Positions 27,514-36,187 of a stretch of DNA of 64,000 nt are shown piece after piece. The position numbers and the translations under genes are program-made. The stretch is taken from contig CADCNT010000001.1 of NCBI GenBank assembly GCA_902802905.1, positions 89,718-153,717 on the forward strand. The letters are read 5' to 3'. Below the pieces are notes generated by a model. That model saw nothing but the letters and a program-made list of their open reading frames with translations. It made no database searches and was not told the origin of the DNA. Numbering within the stretch: position 1 is the stretch's first letter; each line of letters begins with the position of its first letter. Source of the stretch: an uncultured Erysipelotrichaceae bacterium. GTDB taxonomy: Bacteria; Bacillota_I; Bacilli_A; RFN20; CAG-826.

Positions 27514-29183
27514 TAATTTTTCGACATGATTACCGGAATAATCATTGGATAACGTTTTGTTCTAGCATAAATAAATTTGCTTGCTACATCTTTAACCTCA
27601 GTTTTTAGTTCTGCAAAGTTTGGCTTAGATGTTAACTTTTCTCTAATGGCAGAAGTAATAACGGTTTTTAGCTCTTCTAAAGCTTTTTCATTATGCTTTT
27701 GGACAATGCCTCTATTGTATATAGCTGGTTCGATAATCAAATTATTATTTCTAGTATCAATTGCGACAGCGATAATAAGCATGCCATCATCATTTAAGAT
27801 ACGACGATCACTCATCACAGATTCTGCTAAGCCGTTTATATCTTTGCCATCGATATAAGAAACGCCGTGTTCCACTTGATAACCTAGTTTTACTTTATGT
27901 TTAGCAAGAGTAAGTGTATCGCCGTTATCTAAAACAAAGCAGTTCTCAGCTGGAATGCCTAAAGAGGTGGCGAGTTCAGCATGTAGTCTTAACATACGAT
28001 ATTCACCGTGCATAGGCATAAAATACTTAGGATTAAACAACTTTAAGACGAGTCTTAATTCTTGTCTAGAAGGGTGTCCTGAAGAGTGGATATCAGCAAG
28101 AATAGAATTGGTGATGCATTCAGCGCCGCATCTTGTTAATAAGTTTACGATATGGGCAATCATAATGCCATTTCCTGGAATAGCGCTACTAGAGAAAACA
28201 ACAGTGTCTCCTGGCATAACTCTAATATCTTTATGTTCGCCACTGGCAATTCTACTTAAAGCAGCATTTGGTTCACCTTGGCTACCAGTACAAAGGATTA
28301 ATATCTCACTAGCTTTATATCTTTTGATATCTTCTGTGGCTATAATGGCGCTATCTGTAATATGGATATAACCGAAGTTACGAGAAATATCGACGGCTTT
28401 TTCCATACTCTTTCCGACAATAGCGATATATCTTTTGTGTCTCACAGCGGATTCACAGATTTGCTGAATACGGGAAATGTTGCTAGAGAATGTAGAAGCA
28501 ATAATTCTTCCTTGAGCGTCATTAAATATCTCATTAATTGAATCGTTAACATTTTTCTCGCTAGGAGTGTATCCTTCATTTTCTGCATTAGTGGAGTCGC
28601 TTAAAAGAAGATCAACGCCTTCTCTACCGAGTTCGGCAATTCTTTGAAGTTCGATATCTGGTCCGATTGGAGTAAGGTCAACTTTGAAGTCGCCAGTAGA
28701 GACGATTCTTCCTTCAGGAGAATCGATAACCACACCAAAAGAATCTGGAATGGAGTGGGTTACTCTAAAGAAAGAGATATCAAATTCGCCAATATTTACT
28801 TTAGTGGAACTATCATATTCCACGATTTTGACGCGATCGAGCATACGATATTCTTCTAATCTGTTTTTAATTAAAGCACTAGCAAGTCTTGGGGCGTAAA
28901 TGACAGGGATATTAACATTTTGGATAAGGAAAGGAATACCACCAATATGGTCTTCATGGCCGTGTGTGATAATTAAAGCTCTAATTTTGTTTTTGTTGTT
29001 TTTTAAGTGTGTGAAGTCTGGAACGATGTAGTCAATTCCTGGGAATTCCACTCCTGGAAATTTAACACCACAGTCAATAATTACAATTTGTGTTTCGTTT
29101 TCGAAACAATACATGTTTTTACCGACCTCTCCTAAACCTCCGAGGGCATAAATCGAAATCGGCTTGGAAATATTCTTATCCAT
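27513..29183 (-). CDS. rnj: Ribonuclease J
   Basis: 556 residues. Metallo-beta-lactamase domain with HGHEDHIGG zinc ligands, a beta-CASP region (STFSSNISRIQQ, GKSM, SGHPSRQEL, MHGEYRML) and a C-terminal RNase J domain. It carries out 5'-3' exonuclease and endonuclease mRNA decay in Bacillota. Only one copy is in the window. GGAGG precedes the ATG (seen as cctcc at 29191-29195). Confidence 0.96.
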   Translation of the reverse strand: MDKNISKPISIYALGGLGEVGKNMYCFENETQIVIIDCGVKFPGVEFPGIDYIVPDFTHLKNNKNKIRALIITHGHEDHIGGIPFLIQNVNIPVIYAPRLASALIKNRLEEYRMLDRVKIVEYDSSTKVNIGEFDISFFRVTHSIPDSFGVVIDSPEGRIVSTGDFKVDLTPIGPDIELQRIAELGREGVDLLLSDSTNAENEGYTPSEKNVNDSINEIFNDAQGRIIASTFSSNISRIQQICESAVRHKRYIAIVGKSMEKAVDISRNFGYIHITDSAIIATEDIKRYKASEILILCTGSQGEPNAALSRIASGEHKDIRVMPGDTVVFSSSAIPGNGIMIAHIVNLLTRCGAECITNSILADIHSSGHPSRQELRLVLKLFNPKYFMPMHGEYRMLRLHAELATSLGIPAENCFVLDNGDTLTLAKHKVKLGYQVEHGVSYIDGKDINGLAESVMSDRRILNDDGMLIIAVAIDTRNNNLIIEPAIYNRGIVQKHNEKALEELKTVITSAIREKLTSKPNFAELKTEVKDVASKFIYARTKRYPMIIPVIMSKN

Positions 29184-29275
29184 AAGATTCCTCCATTTAC
29201 ATCATTATGCTATGTGAAAAAAGGTACTTTCATTGTACCACAATTCTTAAAATGTGAAACAATAAAATTTATTGT

Positions 29276-29818
29276 TTATAATATAATTTCGTTGTTTAGT
29301 TCTTGGTTTGGATTGATTTTATCAATATGGTCATAGAAGAACATGCCGTTTAAGTGGTCATATTCGTGTTGTAAGACTATAGCGTCAAATCCAGTCGCAG
29401 TAATAGTGATTTCTTTATCACTCAAAGCGTCATAAGCTTTTAATTTGATTTTGTAGTAGCGGTGGACCAATCCTTCATGAACTGTATCAACACTTAAGCA
29501 ACCTTCTCCAGCTTCAAGCGCACATTTTCTCACTGATGTCTCTGTTATAACAGGATTCACTAGTTGATATTGCACAACTGAATCCTTGGTTGGATAGTAG
29601 ATGACAAACATTCTCTTTAATAAACCAATTTGGATAGCGGCTAAACCAACACCAGCTTTAATGTTGTGCTTTTTAGCGTATTCATCATCTTGGGATTTTT
29701 TAAGATAATCAAGCATCCAATCTAAAGTTTCTTTATCTTCTTTGGATAAAGGGAGATCAACAGGAAGTGATCTTTTTCTCATGATTGGGTTGCTGTCTTT
29801 GACAATTTTAAATTTCAT
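29276..29818 (-). CDS. def: Peptide deformylase
   Basis: 180 residues. All three motifs are present: GVGLAAIQIG, EGCLSV (metal Cys) and QHEYDHLNG (metal His and catalytic Glu). It removes the N-formyl group from new proteins. Its presence shows formyl-Met initiation. It is divergent from ylbF, with closely spaced promoters. Confidence 0.97.
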   Translation of the reverse strand: MKFKIVKDSNPIMRKRSLPVDLPLSKEDKETLDWMLDYLKKSQDDEYAKKHNIKAGVGLAAIQIGLLKRMFVIYYPTKDSVVQYQLVNPVITETSVRKCALEAGEGCLSVDTVHEGLVHRYYKIKLKAYDALSDKEITITATGFDAIVLQHEYDHLNGMFFYDHIDKINPNQELNNEIIL

Positions 29819-29862
29819 ACTATGGAATAGTTTACTCTATATCTTTTTGCAAAGCAAACAAG

Positions 29863-29868
29863 TATAAT
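29863..29868 (+). promoter_or_regulatory. -10 box, leaderless ylbF mRNA
   Basis: TATAAT with 8 bases before the ATG at 29877. There is no room for a Shine-Dalgarno site. Confidence 0.65.
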
Positions 29869-29876
29869 ACTAACGT

Positions 29877-30227
29877 ATGGATGAGAAAATCTATAATCTT
29901 GCTTCTTCTTTATCAGAATCACTGAATAATGAGCCTGATGTTATTTTGCTTAATAAGTTAGAAAAAGAACTGAATGATTCTTATGAAGTCTATTCTTTAA
30001 GTAATAAAAAAGATGAATGTTTAGAAACCTATACTAGACTTAAAGATGCATATGGTGATGATCATCCAGAAGTAATCGAAGCGTTAAAAGCATTAAAGAC
30101 CGCTAAAGAAAATCTTAATAACCATCCTATAGTTAAGAAATATCTAGAAGTATATTCAAGAGTGAGAAATCTCTATATGGAAATAGATAATATATTATTT
30201 GGTGATTTTAAAAGAGGTAGCTGCTAA
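29877..30227 (+). CDS. ylbF: YlbF/YmcA-family protein
   Basis: 116 residues, mostly helical, with the family's C-terminal helix NHPIVKKYLEVYSRVRNLYME. In Bacillus, YlbF forms the Y-complex with YmcA and YaaT that guides RNase Y and affects competence and biofilm. The order ylbF-rsmD-coaD matches Bacillus, supporting the call. It overlaps rsmD by one base (TAATG). Start by the leaderless promoter. Confidence 0.85.
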   Translation: MDEKIYNLASSLSESLNNEPDVILLNKLEKELNDSYEVYSLSNKKDECLETYTRLKDAYGDDHPEVIEALKALKTAKENLNNHPIVKKYLEVYSRVRNLYMEIDNILFGDFKRGSC

Positions 30228-30775
30228 TGGGAATGAGAGTTATTGCTGGTAAATATCGTCATCGTCCTTTAGCGTATCCAGATTCTAATACTAGTATTAG
30301 ACCAACGAAGGACAGAATTAGAGAAGCGCTTTTTTCTATACTTGGTCCTTTAGACAATAAAGTTTTCTTAGATTTATATGCAGGAAGCGGCTCAATTGGT
30401 GTTGAATCTATTTCTAGAGGCGCTAAAAAAACTTACTTTGTTGACCACGATAAAGAGGCAATAAATTATGTAAAAAAGAACCTTACTTCTTTAAATGTGG
30501 AAGAAGAATATGAAGTCTTACTTTTAGATGATTTCCAAGCACTAGAATCTTTCGAAGATAAAGGTCTTAAATTTGATGTTATCTTTATCGACCCACCATA
30601 TGAATTAGGTAAATACGAAGAATTGATTTCTTATATATATAATAATGATTTAGTGAACTCTAAAGCGATTATCGCTACTGAAAGTAATCGTAAGATTGAT
30701 ACTAATCAACTTTTAGATAAAACAATTAAAGAGTATCATTATGGTGAAATCACCCTTACCGTGATTAGGAGCTAA
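30227..30775 (+). CDS. rsmD: 16S rRNA (guanine966-N2)-methyltransferase
   Basis: 182 residues. RPTKDRIREALFSILG near the N-terminus, SAM-binding FLDLYAGSGSIGVE and the catalytic IDPPYELGKY (N-methylase DPPY motif) define RsmD. It methylates G966 of 16S rRNA. AGAGGT precedes the start. It is in an operon with ylbF and coaD. Confidence 0.95.
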   Translation: MGMRVIAGKYRHRPLAYPDSNTSIRPTKDRIREALFSILGPLDNKVFLDLYAGSGSIGVESISRGAKKTYFVDHDKEAINYVKKNLTSLNVEEEYEVLLLDDFQALESFEDKGLKFDVIFIDPPYELGKYEELISYIYNNDLVNSKAIIATESNRKIDTNQLLDKTIKEYHYGEITLTVIRS

Positions 30776-30777
30776 TT

Positions 30778-31242
30778 ATGAAAATTGCAATTTATCCAGG
30801 AAGCTTTGATCCAATTACTAACGGGCATTTAGATATTTTAAATCGTGCATGTAAAGTTTTTGATAAAGTAATCGTCCTTGTTGCTCATAACAACAATAAG
30901 AAATCTAACTTCTCTGCTGAAGAAAGAGTGGAAATGATTAAAGAGGCAACACAAGATAATCCTCAAGTTGAAGTGTATAGCGATAGTGGATTAACTGTTG
31001 AATTTGCTAAAAAACATCACGCAACCCATTTAATTAGAGGCTTAAGAGCGGTATCAGATTTCGAATATGAATTCCAACTTGCCAGTGCGAACGAATATAT
31101 TGATCCTTCAATTGATATGGTCTTCTTTATGTCTCGTGGTGATAAAACATTTATCTCCAGTAGCGCGATTCTAGAGATGCATAAATCAGGTGTAGATGTT
31201 TCTAGCTTAGTTCCTATTAGTGTAACCAAAAGATTAAAATAA
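30778..31242 (+). CDS. coaD: Phosphopantetheine adenylyltransferase
   Basis: 154 residues. The N-terminal YPGSFDPITNGHLDI nucleotidyltransferase motif (T/HxGH) and SSSAILEMHKSG are diagnostic. It makes dephospho-CoA from 4'-phosphopantetheine and ATP. It supplies CoA for fatty acids and, indirectly, the carrier domain of the synthetase at the window start. It is the last gene before a strong terminator. Confidence 0.97.
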   Translation: MKIAIYPGSFDPITNGHLDILNRACKVFDKVIVLVAHNNNKKSNFSAEERVEMIKEATQDNPQVEVYSDSGLTVEFAKKHHATHLIRGLRAVSDFEYEFQLASANEYIDPSIDMVFFMSRGDKTFISSSAILEMHKSGVDVSSLVPISVTKRLK

Positions 31243-31248
31243 GTAAGA

Positions 31249-31272
31249 AAAAAGACCCGTCGGGTCTTTTAT
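31249..31272. terminator. Terminator after coaD
   Basis: AAAAGACCC GT CGGGTCTTTT followed by ATTTT. It also faces the convergent thioredoxin-like gene. Confidence 0.85.
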
Positions 31273-31286
31273 TTTAACTACGTTAA

Positions 31287-32105
31287 TTAGTCGATTTTGT
31301 ATTCTGGATCAAAGAGATTTGAATATGTCCATAAATCTCTAACGGTGGCACCTTTACTTGCGGAGTTAATGGTGTCGCCTTCAACATAATCAATATAATT
31401 GAAGAAGAATTGAGTAATACCATTGATGCCGAATCTTCCGTTTTCATATTCATCGATATCAATCATGAAGGTGGTTGGAGTTTCCATACCTTCGGTAGTG
31501 ATACCAGATAATTCTTTTAATTTGGAGATAACACCATCAGCAACTGATGACTTATTCTTGAAGATTGGATAATCTTCTTTAACAGCGTCATCTTCGAATA
31601 AACCAGCAATAACATCGAATAAGTCGTTGTGTTTTTCAACGATTGGTTTTGCTAAGTATTCGCCATCATCATCGGTTTTGTCGACTAAGATAGTGTACAT
31701 CTTAAATTTGTTTGTGAATTTGCTATTGTAATTATTGGCGGCGTATTTGTAACCTTCGACTGCATCTTTACAGTTTTGGCAATTTTGTTTAACAAAGGAG
31801 AGTAAGAATTGGCTGCCGAATTCCTTTTTAATGTTTTCTTTGTTATCTTCATAATCTTCAAGATAACCAAGTAATTTATCGGCTTTACCTCCATCCTTAA
31901 GGTCAAGAGCTCTATCTTTATAGTATTTATACTTATAATCGGTTGTGTCAGTTTGTAATCCTTCGATACCTTTTTTGATGTAAGGAATAGAGAAGATGAC
32001 AGCAAAGATGCCACCAACGATTAATAATGGTTGAACCCATGCGGTAGAAGCGATCCAACGACCGATTTTCGCAAAGAATCCACCAATAGCTCTTAAAATT
32101 TTCAT
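31287..32105 (-). CDS. Membrane-anchored thioredoxin-fold protein
   Basis: 272 residues with one membrane helix near residues 25-45 and a mostly acidic outer domain. FVKQNCQNCKDAVEGY carries a CxxC pair after a beta-strand-like LLSFVKQ, and TTFMIDI later could be the cis-Pro-region strand, so a thioredoxin fold is inferred. A strong GGAGG lies 8 bases before the ATG. The role may be extracellular disulfide handling; other thiol proteins are not adjacent. Not recognised as a named family. Confidence 0.65.
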   Translation of the reverse strand: MKILRAIGGFFAKIGRWIASTAWVQPLLIVGGIFAVIFSIPYIKKGIEGLQTDTTDYKYKYYKDRALDLKDGGKADKLLGYLEDYEDNKENIKKEFGSQFLLSFVKQNCQNCKDAVEGYKYAANNYNSKFTNKFKMYTILVDKTDDDGEYLAKPIVEKHNDLFDVIAGLFEDDAVKEDYPIFKNKSSVADGVISKLKELSGITTEGMETPTTFMIDIDEYENGRFGINGITQFFFNYIDYVEGDTINSASKGATVRDLWTYSNLFDPEYKID

Positions 32106-32292
32106 AATAAATTGCCTCCTATATTTACATATAGCGAATAAATCTTATCACTTATCATATTTATTTTCAATAAAATAATATAGAAATTTTAGTTCAACTT
32201 AATTTCATAGAAATTAAAATATTTTTCTAACCTTGTTTTTGTATACTTGTTGCTATTTGAAAAGAGTATGTATAAAATACATTCAGCGAATT

Positions 32293-33312
32293 ATGAAGAA
32301 AATTGAGCGTTTTAAACGTAAGTTAAATAATTTCATGTTTGATCACATCCATCTTGCGGAAAGCGTGCGCTTTACTAAAGGTCTTTTTATCGCTGCTTTA
32401 ACTGCGTTTTTATATGCCTTTGGCTTCTATTGCTTTGTTGCCCCATTTCAAGTGGATCACTTAACATTACCTGGCTCCGCCATTACCACTGGTGGTGTTG
32501 GTGGTATTTCTCAAGTCATTTGGATGATATTTAATCTGTGTGGAATCACAATTGACTTATTCACCTTGCAATCTATTTTCTACTTCGCTCTCAATATTCC
32601 AATTCTCATTTTTGCTTTCTTCAAGATTGGAAAGAAATTCGCAATCATCACTTTAATTAATGTTGGTTTATCTTCCCTTTTCATTCAGCTATTTAAACCT
32701 GAATACGGGTTCACACTCATGAGCGAAATTGCATGCTTGCTCCAGGACCAACATGTAGCACGTGTCTTATTTGCAGGCGTAGCAATTGGTCTTGCTTCAT
32801 CTATTGCTTTTAGAAGCGAAGTGTCTTGTGGCGGAATCGATGTTATTTCCTATTATTTTGCTTTAAGAAAATCAACCAGTGTAGGTAAATACGCTACTGC
32901 ATTAAATAGTGTAATTATTATCACATATTCTTTACTTACAATTGCGTACAACAAAGGTGAAAATATTGCCCTTGCATTTGTGAATATGCTCTTCTCGTTC
33001 TTGTACTTATTTACCGTCATGTTGGTGGTGGATTTCGTCAACATCAGAAATAAGAAAGTACAAATTCAAATTATTACGAGTTTTAAAGATATATCAGCAG
33101 TTTTGATAGCGAATTTCCCGCATTCTACTACAACTGTCGAAGGTAAAGGTGGATACTCCCACGCTGAAAAAACCATCGTTTATATGGTGGTCTCATCTAA
33201 TGAAGTTAAACGTGTAGTTCCTCTGGTCAAGAAAGTTGATCAGCATGCATTTATTACCGTTACTTCTTTAGTACAAGCATACGGCAATTTCTTTATTAAA
33301 CCAATTGAATAA
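32293..33312 (+). CDS. YitT-family membrane protein (DUF161/DUF2179)
   Basis: About 339 residues. Five to six helices with the family motifs GGVGGISQVI and RSEVSCGGIDVISYYF, then a C-terminal DUF2179 domain (TTTVEGKGGYSHAEKTIVYMVVS). The function of YitT proteins is unknown. The start at 32293 is chosen because TATAAA (32271-32276), with a TTGTTG -35 at 18 bases, lies just upstream; frame-open sequence before that is inside the promoter. Confidence 0.88.
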   Translation: MKKIERFKRKLNNFMFDHIHLAESVRFTKGLFIAALTAFLYAFGFYCFVAPFQVDHLTLPGSAITTGGVGGISQVIWMIFNLCGITIDLFTLQSIFYFALNIPILIFAFFKIGKKFAIITLINVGLSSLFIQLFKPEYGFTLMSEIACLLQDQHVARVLFAGVAIGLASSIAFRSEVSCGGIDVISYYFALRKSTSVGKYATALNSVIIITYSLLTIAYNKGENIALAFVNMLFSFLYLFTVMLVVDFVNIRNKKVQIQIITSFKDISAVLIANFPHSTTTVEGKGGYSHAEKTIVYMVVSSNEVKRVVPLVKKVDQHAFITVTSLVQAYGNFFIKPIE

Positions 33313-33332
33313 ATTTTGAATTAAGTAGTATA

Positions 33333-33366
33333 AAAAAATACTGGCGATTTCTTGCCAGTATTTTTG
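33333..33366. terminator. Bidirectional terminator between YitT and CobW genes
   Basis: AAAAATACTGGC pairs with GCCAGTATTTTT around an 8-base loop. Confidence 0.85.
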
Positions 33367-34641
33367 TTAAATCTGATCGAGTTCTTCTTTGATTTTTTCT
33401 TTCTTCAAGTTTTGACCAATGAAGACTAATTTGATTAATTTGTCGCCATATGTTTCGTCCCAGTCATGAGCGAAGTTTTTATCATTTTTAACCAACATTT
33501 GAAGTTGTTGTTTTGATAAGGTGACGCTATACCACTTGCCGGATTGATTAAGTGATTGTTGTCTTCCGGCTTGTTCATAAACATAAGCGAATTTTGGTTC
33601 TTCTTCAAAGTATAGGATACCTTTTGATCTAATGAGATGATGTTTGTTTTCATTTGCCCATTTGATGAACAATTCTTTTTTAAATGGTCTTCTACGGAAA
33701 TAGACAAATGTATTTACATCATATTCATCAGCGGTACCCTCATCATCGTTTTCATCCATGCCATGTTCGTGGTGGTGATGGTGATGATGGTGGTGCTCAT
33801 GTTCTTCATGTTCATGATGATGTTCATGTTCATCTTCGTCGTCATCATCATCGTCATCATCATCGTGATGGTGATGATGATCCTCATCTGCGTCAACTTC
33901 GTTGTCCCAGTCTTCAAATTCTCTAATCCACGCAGCGGAAGTGGAAGCTTCTTCAAATTTGAATAATTTTGTGTCCACCAATTCGTCGATATCAACATCA
34001 CAGAAATCAGTTCTAATGATTTTTGCTTTTGGCTGAATGGCTCTAATGGTCTTTTCAACTCTTTCTAGTTCTGATTTAGAGATTTCACTTACTTTATTCA
34101 AAAGAATAATGTCACAGAATTCGATTTGTTGAATCACAAGATTCTCTAAATCTTCTTCTCCTCTTTCTGCACTTTCAAGAGCTTCTCCACAACCGAATTC
34201 ATCTCTTAATCTAAAAGCGTCAGTAACAGAGATAATTGCGTCAAGCGTATAGAACTTTGGTAATTTCTTTTTATTGAATTCCTCTTCCATAAAGGAGATG
34301 GTTTGGGCAATTGGCACTGGTTCACAAATACCACTGGCTTCAATTAAGATATGGTCGAATTTTTGTGACTGCACTAAATCCGCTAATTGTTCAATTAAAT
34401 CTTTCTTTAATGTACAGCAGATACATCCATTTTGAAGAGAGACTAGGTTATCTCCTTTAGAAGAAACAACCCCACCCTTTTCAATGAGCTCGGCGTCGAT
34501 ATTAACTTCGCCTAAGTCATTAACAATAACTGCCATCTTATGGCTTTTCGCATTTTTTAAAATGTGGTTGATTAAAGTGGTTTTACCACTCCCTAAATAT
34601 CCTGTAATCAAGGTAATAGGTACTGTTTTAAATTCTGACAT
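33367..34641 (-). CDS. CobW/COG0523 metallochaperone GTPase with long His/Asp-rich loop
   Basis: About 424 residues. P-loop GYLGSGKTT, the family metal site GCICC, and a C-terminal CobW_C domain. Between them (codons at about 33756-33890) is a low-complexity run almost entirely of His, Asp and Glu, a metal-binding insert seen in zinc-handling members (ZNG1/YciC type). It probably transfers zinc to client enzymes under scarcity. The ATG at 34641 is chosen for GGAGG 6 bases before it. A 9-1-9 palindrome over the promoter suggests Zur/Fur control. Confidence 0.93.
   Translation of the reverse strand: MSEFKTVPITLITGYLGSGKTTLINHILKNAKSHKMAVIVNDLGEVNIDAELIEKGGVVSSKGDNLVSLQNGCICCTLKKDLIEQLADLVQSQKFDHILIEASGICEPVPIAQTISFMEEEFNKKKLPKFYTLDAIISVTDAFRLRDEFGCGEALESAERGEEDLENLVIQQIEFCDIILLNKVSEISKSELERVEKTIRAIQPKAKIIRTDFCDVDIDELVDTKLFKFEEASTSAAWIREFEDWDNEVDADEDHHHHHDDDDDDDDDEDEHEHHHEHEEHEHHHHHHHHHEHGMDENDDEGTADEYDVNTFVYFRRRPFKKELFIKWANENKHHLIRSKGILYFEEEPKFAYVYEQAGRQQSLNQSGKWYSVTLSKQQLQMLVKNDKNFAHDWDETYGDKLIKLVFIGQNLKKEKIKEELDQI
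33756..33890 (-). repeat. Low-complexity His/Asp/Glu codon tract
   Basis: Repeated gat/cat/gag-type triplets encode alternating blocks of His and acidic residues within the CobW-family gene. Such tracts change length easily by slippage. Confidence 0.8.
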
Positions 34642-34656
34642 ATAAAACCTCCATGC

Positions 34657-34675
34657 ATTCATTATTATAATGAAT
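34657..34675 (-). promoter_or_regulatory. Perfect 9-1-9 Fur/Zur-like box over CobW-gene promoter
   Basis: ATTCATTAT-T-ATAATGAAT is a perfect 9-1-9 inverted repeat, the geometry of Fur-family operators, and it contains TATAAT on the minus strand. It lies 16-34 bases before the ATG. Its position on a metal-chaperone gene makes a Zur-type operator likely. Confidence 0.65.
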
Positions 34676-34757
34676 ATTATTTATTATTCAAATAAATTGA
34701 TTTGGAAAAAACGTGCAAAATATATTAAGATTAGAATAATCTAAGAGGGAATATTTT

Positions 34758-36173
34758 ATGCGTAAGACCAAGATTATTTGTACGATTGGTCCAGCTAGTG
34801 ATAAAGAAGAAACGCTTATCGCGATGGCAAAGGCTGGAATGAATGTTGCTAGAGCCAACTTTTCTCATGGTAATCACGAACAACACAAAGCCCGTTTTGA
34901 CATGATTAAAAAAGTTAGAGAAGAGTTAAATCTTCCAATCGCTATCATGTTAGACACTAAAGGACCTGAATATCGTATCGGTTTATTCGAACATGATGAA
35001 ATCAACTTAAATAATGGTGACGAATTTGTTTTTACTACAAAAGATATCATGGGCAATGAAAAAATGGTCTCAGTCTCTTATAAAAATTTGCCTGAAGAAT
35101 TAGAAGTAGGAAATCTTATTTTAGTTAATAATGGATTAGTGGTTTTTAAAGTCACAAAAATTGAAAAAGACAACATTTATACCATTGTTATTAATAGTGG
35201 TAAACTTAGCAACTGTAAATCGATGTCATTCCCTGGTAAGCATTTACAACAGGCCTTCTTATCCGAAGCTGATAAAAGTGATTTATTATTCGGCATTGAA
35301 AACGATGTCGACTTTGTCGCGGCTTCATTCGTCTCATGCAAACAAGATATGCTCGATATGCGTCGTTTTTTAGATGAAAATGGTGGAAAAGATATCGAAA
35401 TTATCGCTAAGATCGAAAACCGTTTTGGTGTTGATAATATTGAAGAGATTTGTGAGATTGCTGATGGCATTATGGTTGCCCGTGGTGACTTAGGCGTTGA
35501 AGTTCCATTTATTGAAGTTCCTAGCATTCAAAAGCACTTAATCAAAAAGTGTAGATTAATGGGCAAGGTAGTTATAACCGCTACTGAAATGCTTGAATCA
35601 ATGATTCAAAACCCTAGACCAACAAGAGCCGAAATCTCTGATGTTGCTAATGCAGTTTATGATGGTAGCAGTGCCATCATGCTTTCTGGAGAATCGGCAT
35701 CTGGTAAATATCCAGTTGAAGCTACTAAGAATATGGCGGATATTGCCGAATTTACTGAAAAGACAATTAACTATGCTAGATTATTTAGAGAAACAAACTT
35801 TGAAATTAGGAATGCAACTGACGCCGTTTCTCACGCAACCTGCGAGATGGCAATTGATGTTGATGCTAAAGCAATTGTGGTTTCTTCTATTTCTGGAAAA
35901 ACCGTACGCATGGTTGCTAGATTTAGAGCGCCTGTAGATATTTTAGGCGTTACCACAAGTGAAAAAGTTTGGTATAAACTTGCTCTTTCTTGGGGTGTAA
36001 CTCCTGCTATTACCGGAAGATTTGAGCATACTACCCCAATGTTTAACAACGCCCTTAATTTAGCAAAAGTTACATTTAATCTCAAACCAGGAAATCATGT
36101 GGTTTTAACTGGTGGCAGTGTAGGCGCTAAAGCCTCTGCTACTAATTTAATAAAATTAGAAACAATTGCGTAG
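34758..36173 (+). CDS. pyk: Pyruvate kinase
   Basis: 471 residues. MRKTKIICTIGPAS start, DTKGPEYRIG, MVARGDLGVE and TATEMLESM (active site) are all present. It makes pyruvate and ATP from PEP. It lacks the extra C-terminal PEP-utiliser-like domain of Bacillus pyruvate kinase. GAGGG lies 9 bases before the ATG. It is followed 14 bases later by a STAS-kinase gene, possibly one operon. Confidence 0.97.
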   Translation: MRKTKIICTIGPASDKEETLIAMAKAGMNVARANFSHGNHEQHKARFDMIKKVREELNLPIAIMLDTKGPEYRIGLFEHDEINLNNGDEFVFTTKDIMGNEKMVSVSYKNLPEELEVGNLILVNNGLVVFKVTKIEKDNIYTIVINSGKLSNCKSMSFPGKHLQQAFLSEADKSDLLFGIENDVDFVAASFVSCKQDMLDMRRFLDENGGKDIEIIAKIENRFGVDNIEEICEIADGIMVARGDLGVEVPFIEVPSIQKHLIKKCRLMGKVVITATEMLESMIQNPRPTRAEISDVANAVYDGSSAIMLSGESASGKYPVEATKNMADIAEFTEKTINYARLFRETNFEIRNATDAVSHATCEMAIDVDAKAIVVSSISGKTVRMVARFRAPVDILGVTTSEKVWYKLALSWGVTPAITGRFEHTTPMFNNALNLAKVTFNLKPGNHVVLTGGSVGAKASATNLIKLETIA

Positions 36174-36187
36174 AAAAGAGGATATTT

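Noticed and set aside
33637..34058. Open frames rich in Val/Met/His on both strands around the CobW insert
   Set aside because: They are shadows of the His/Asp codon repeat in the GTPase gene.
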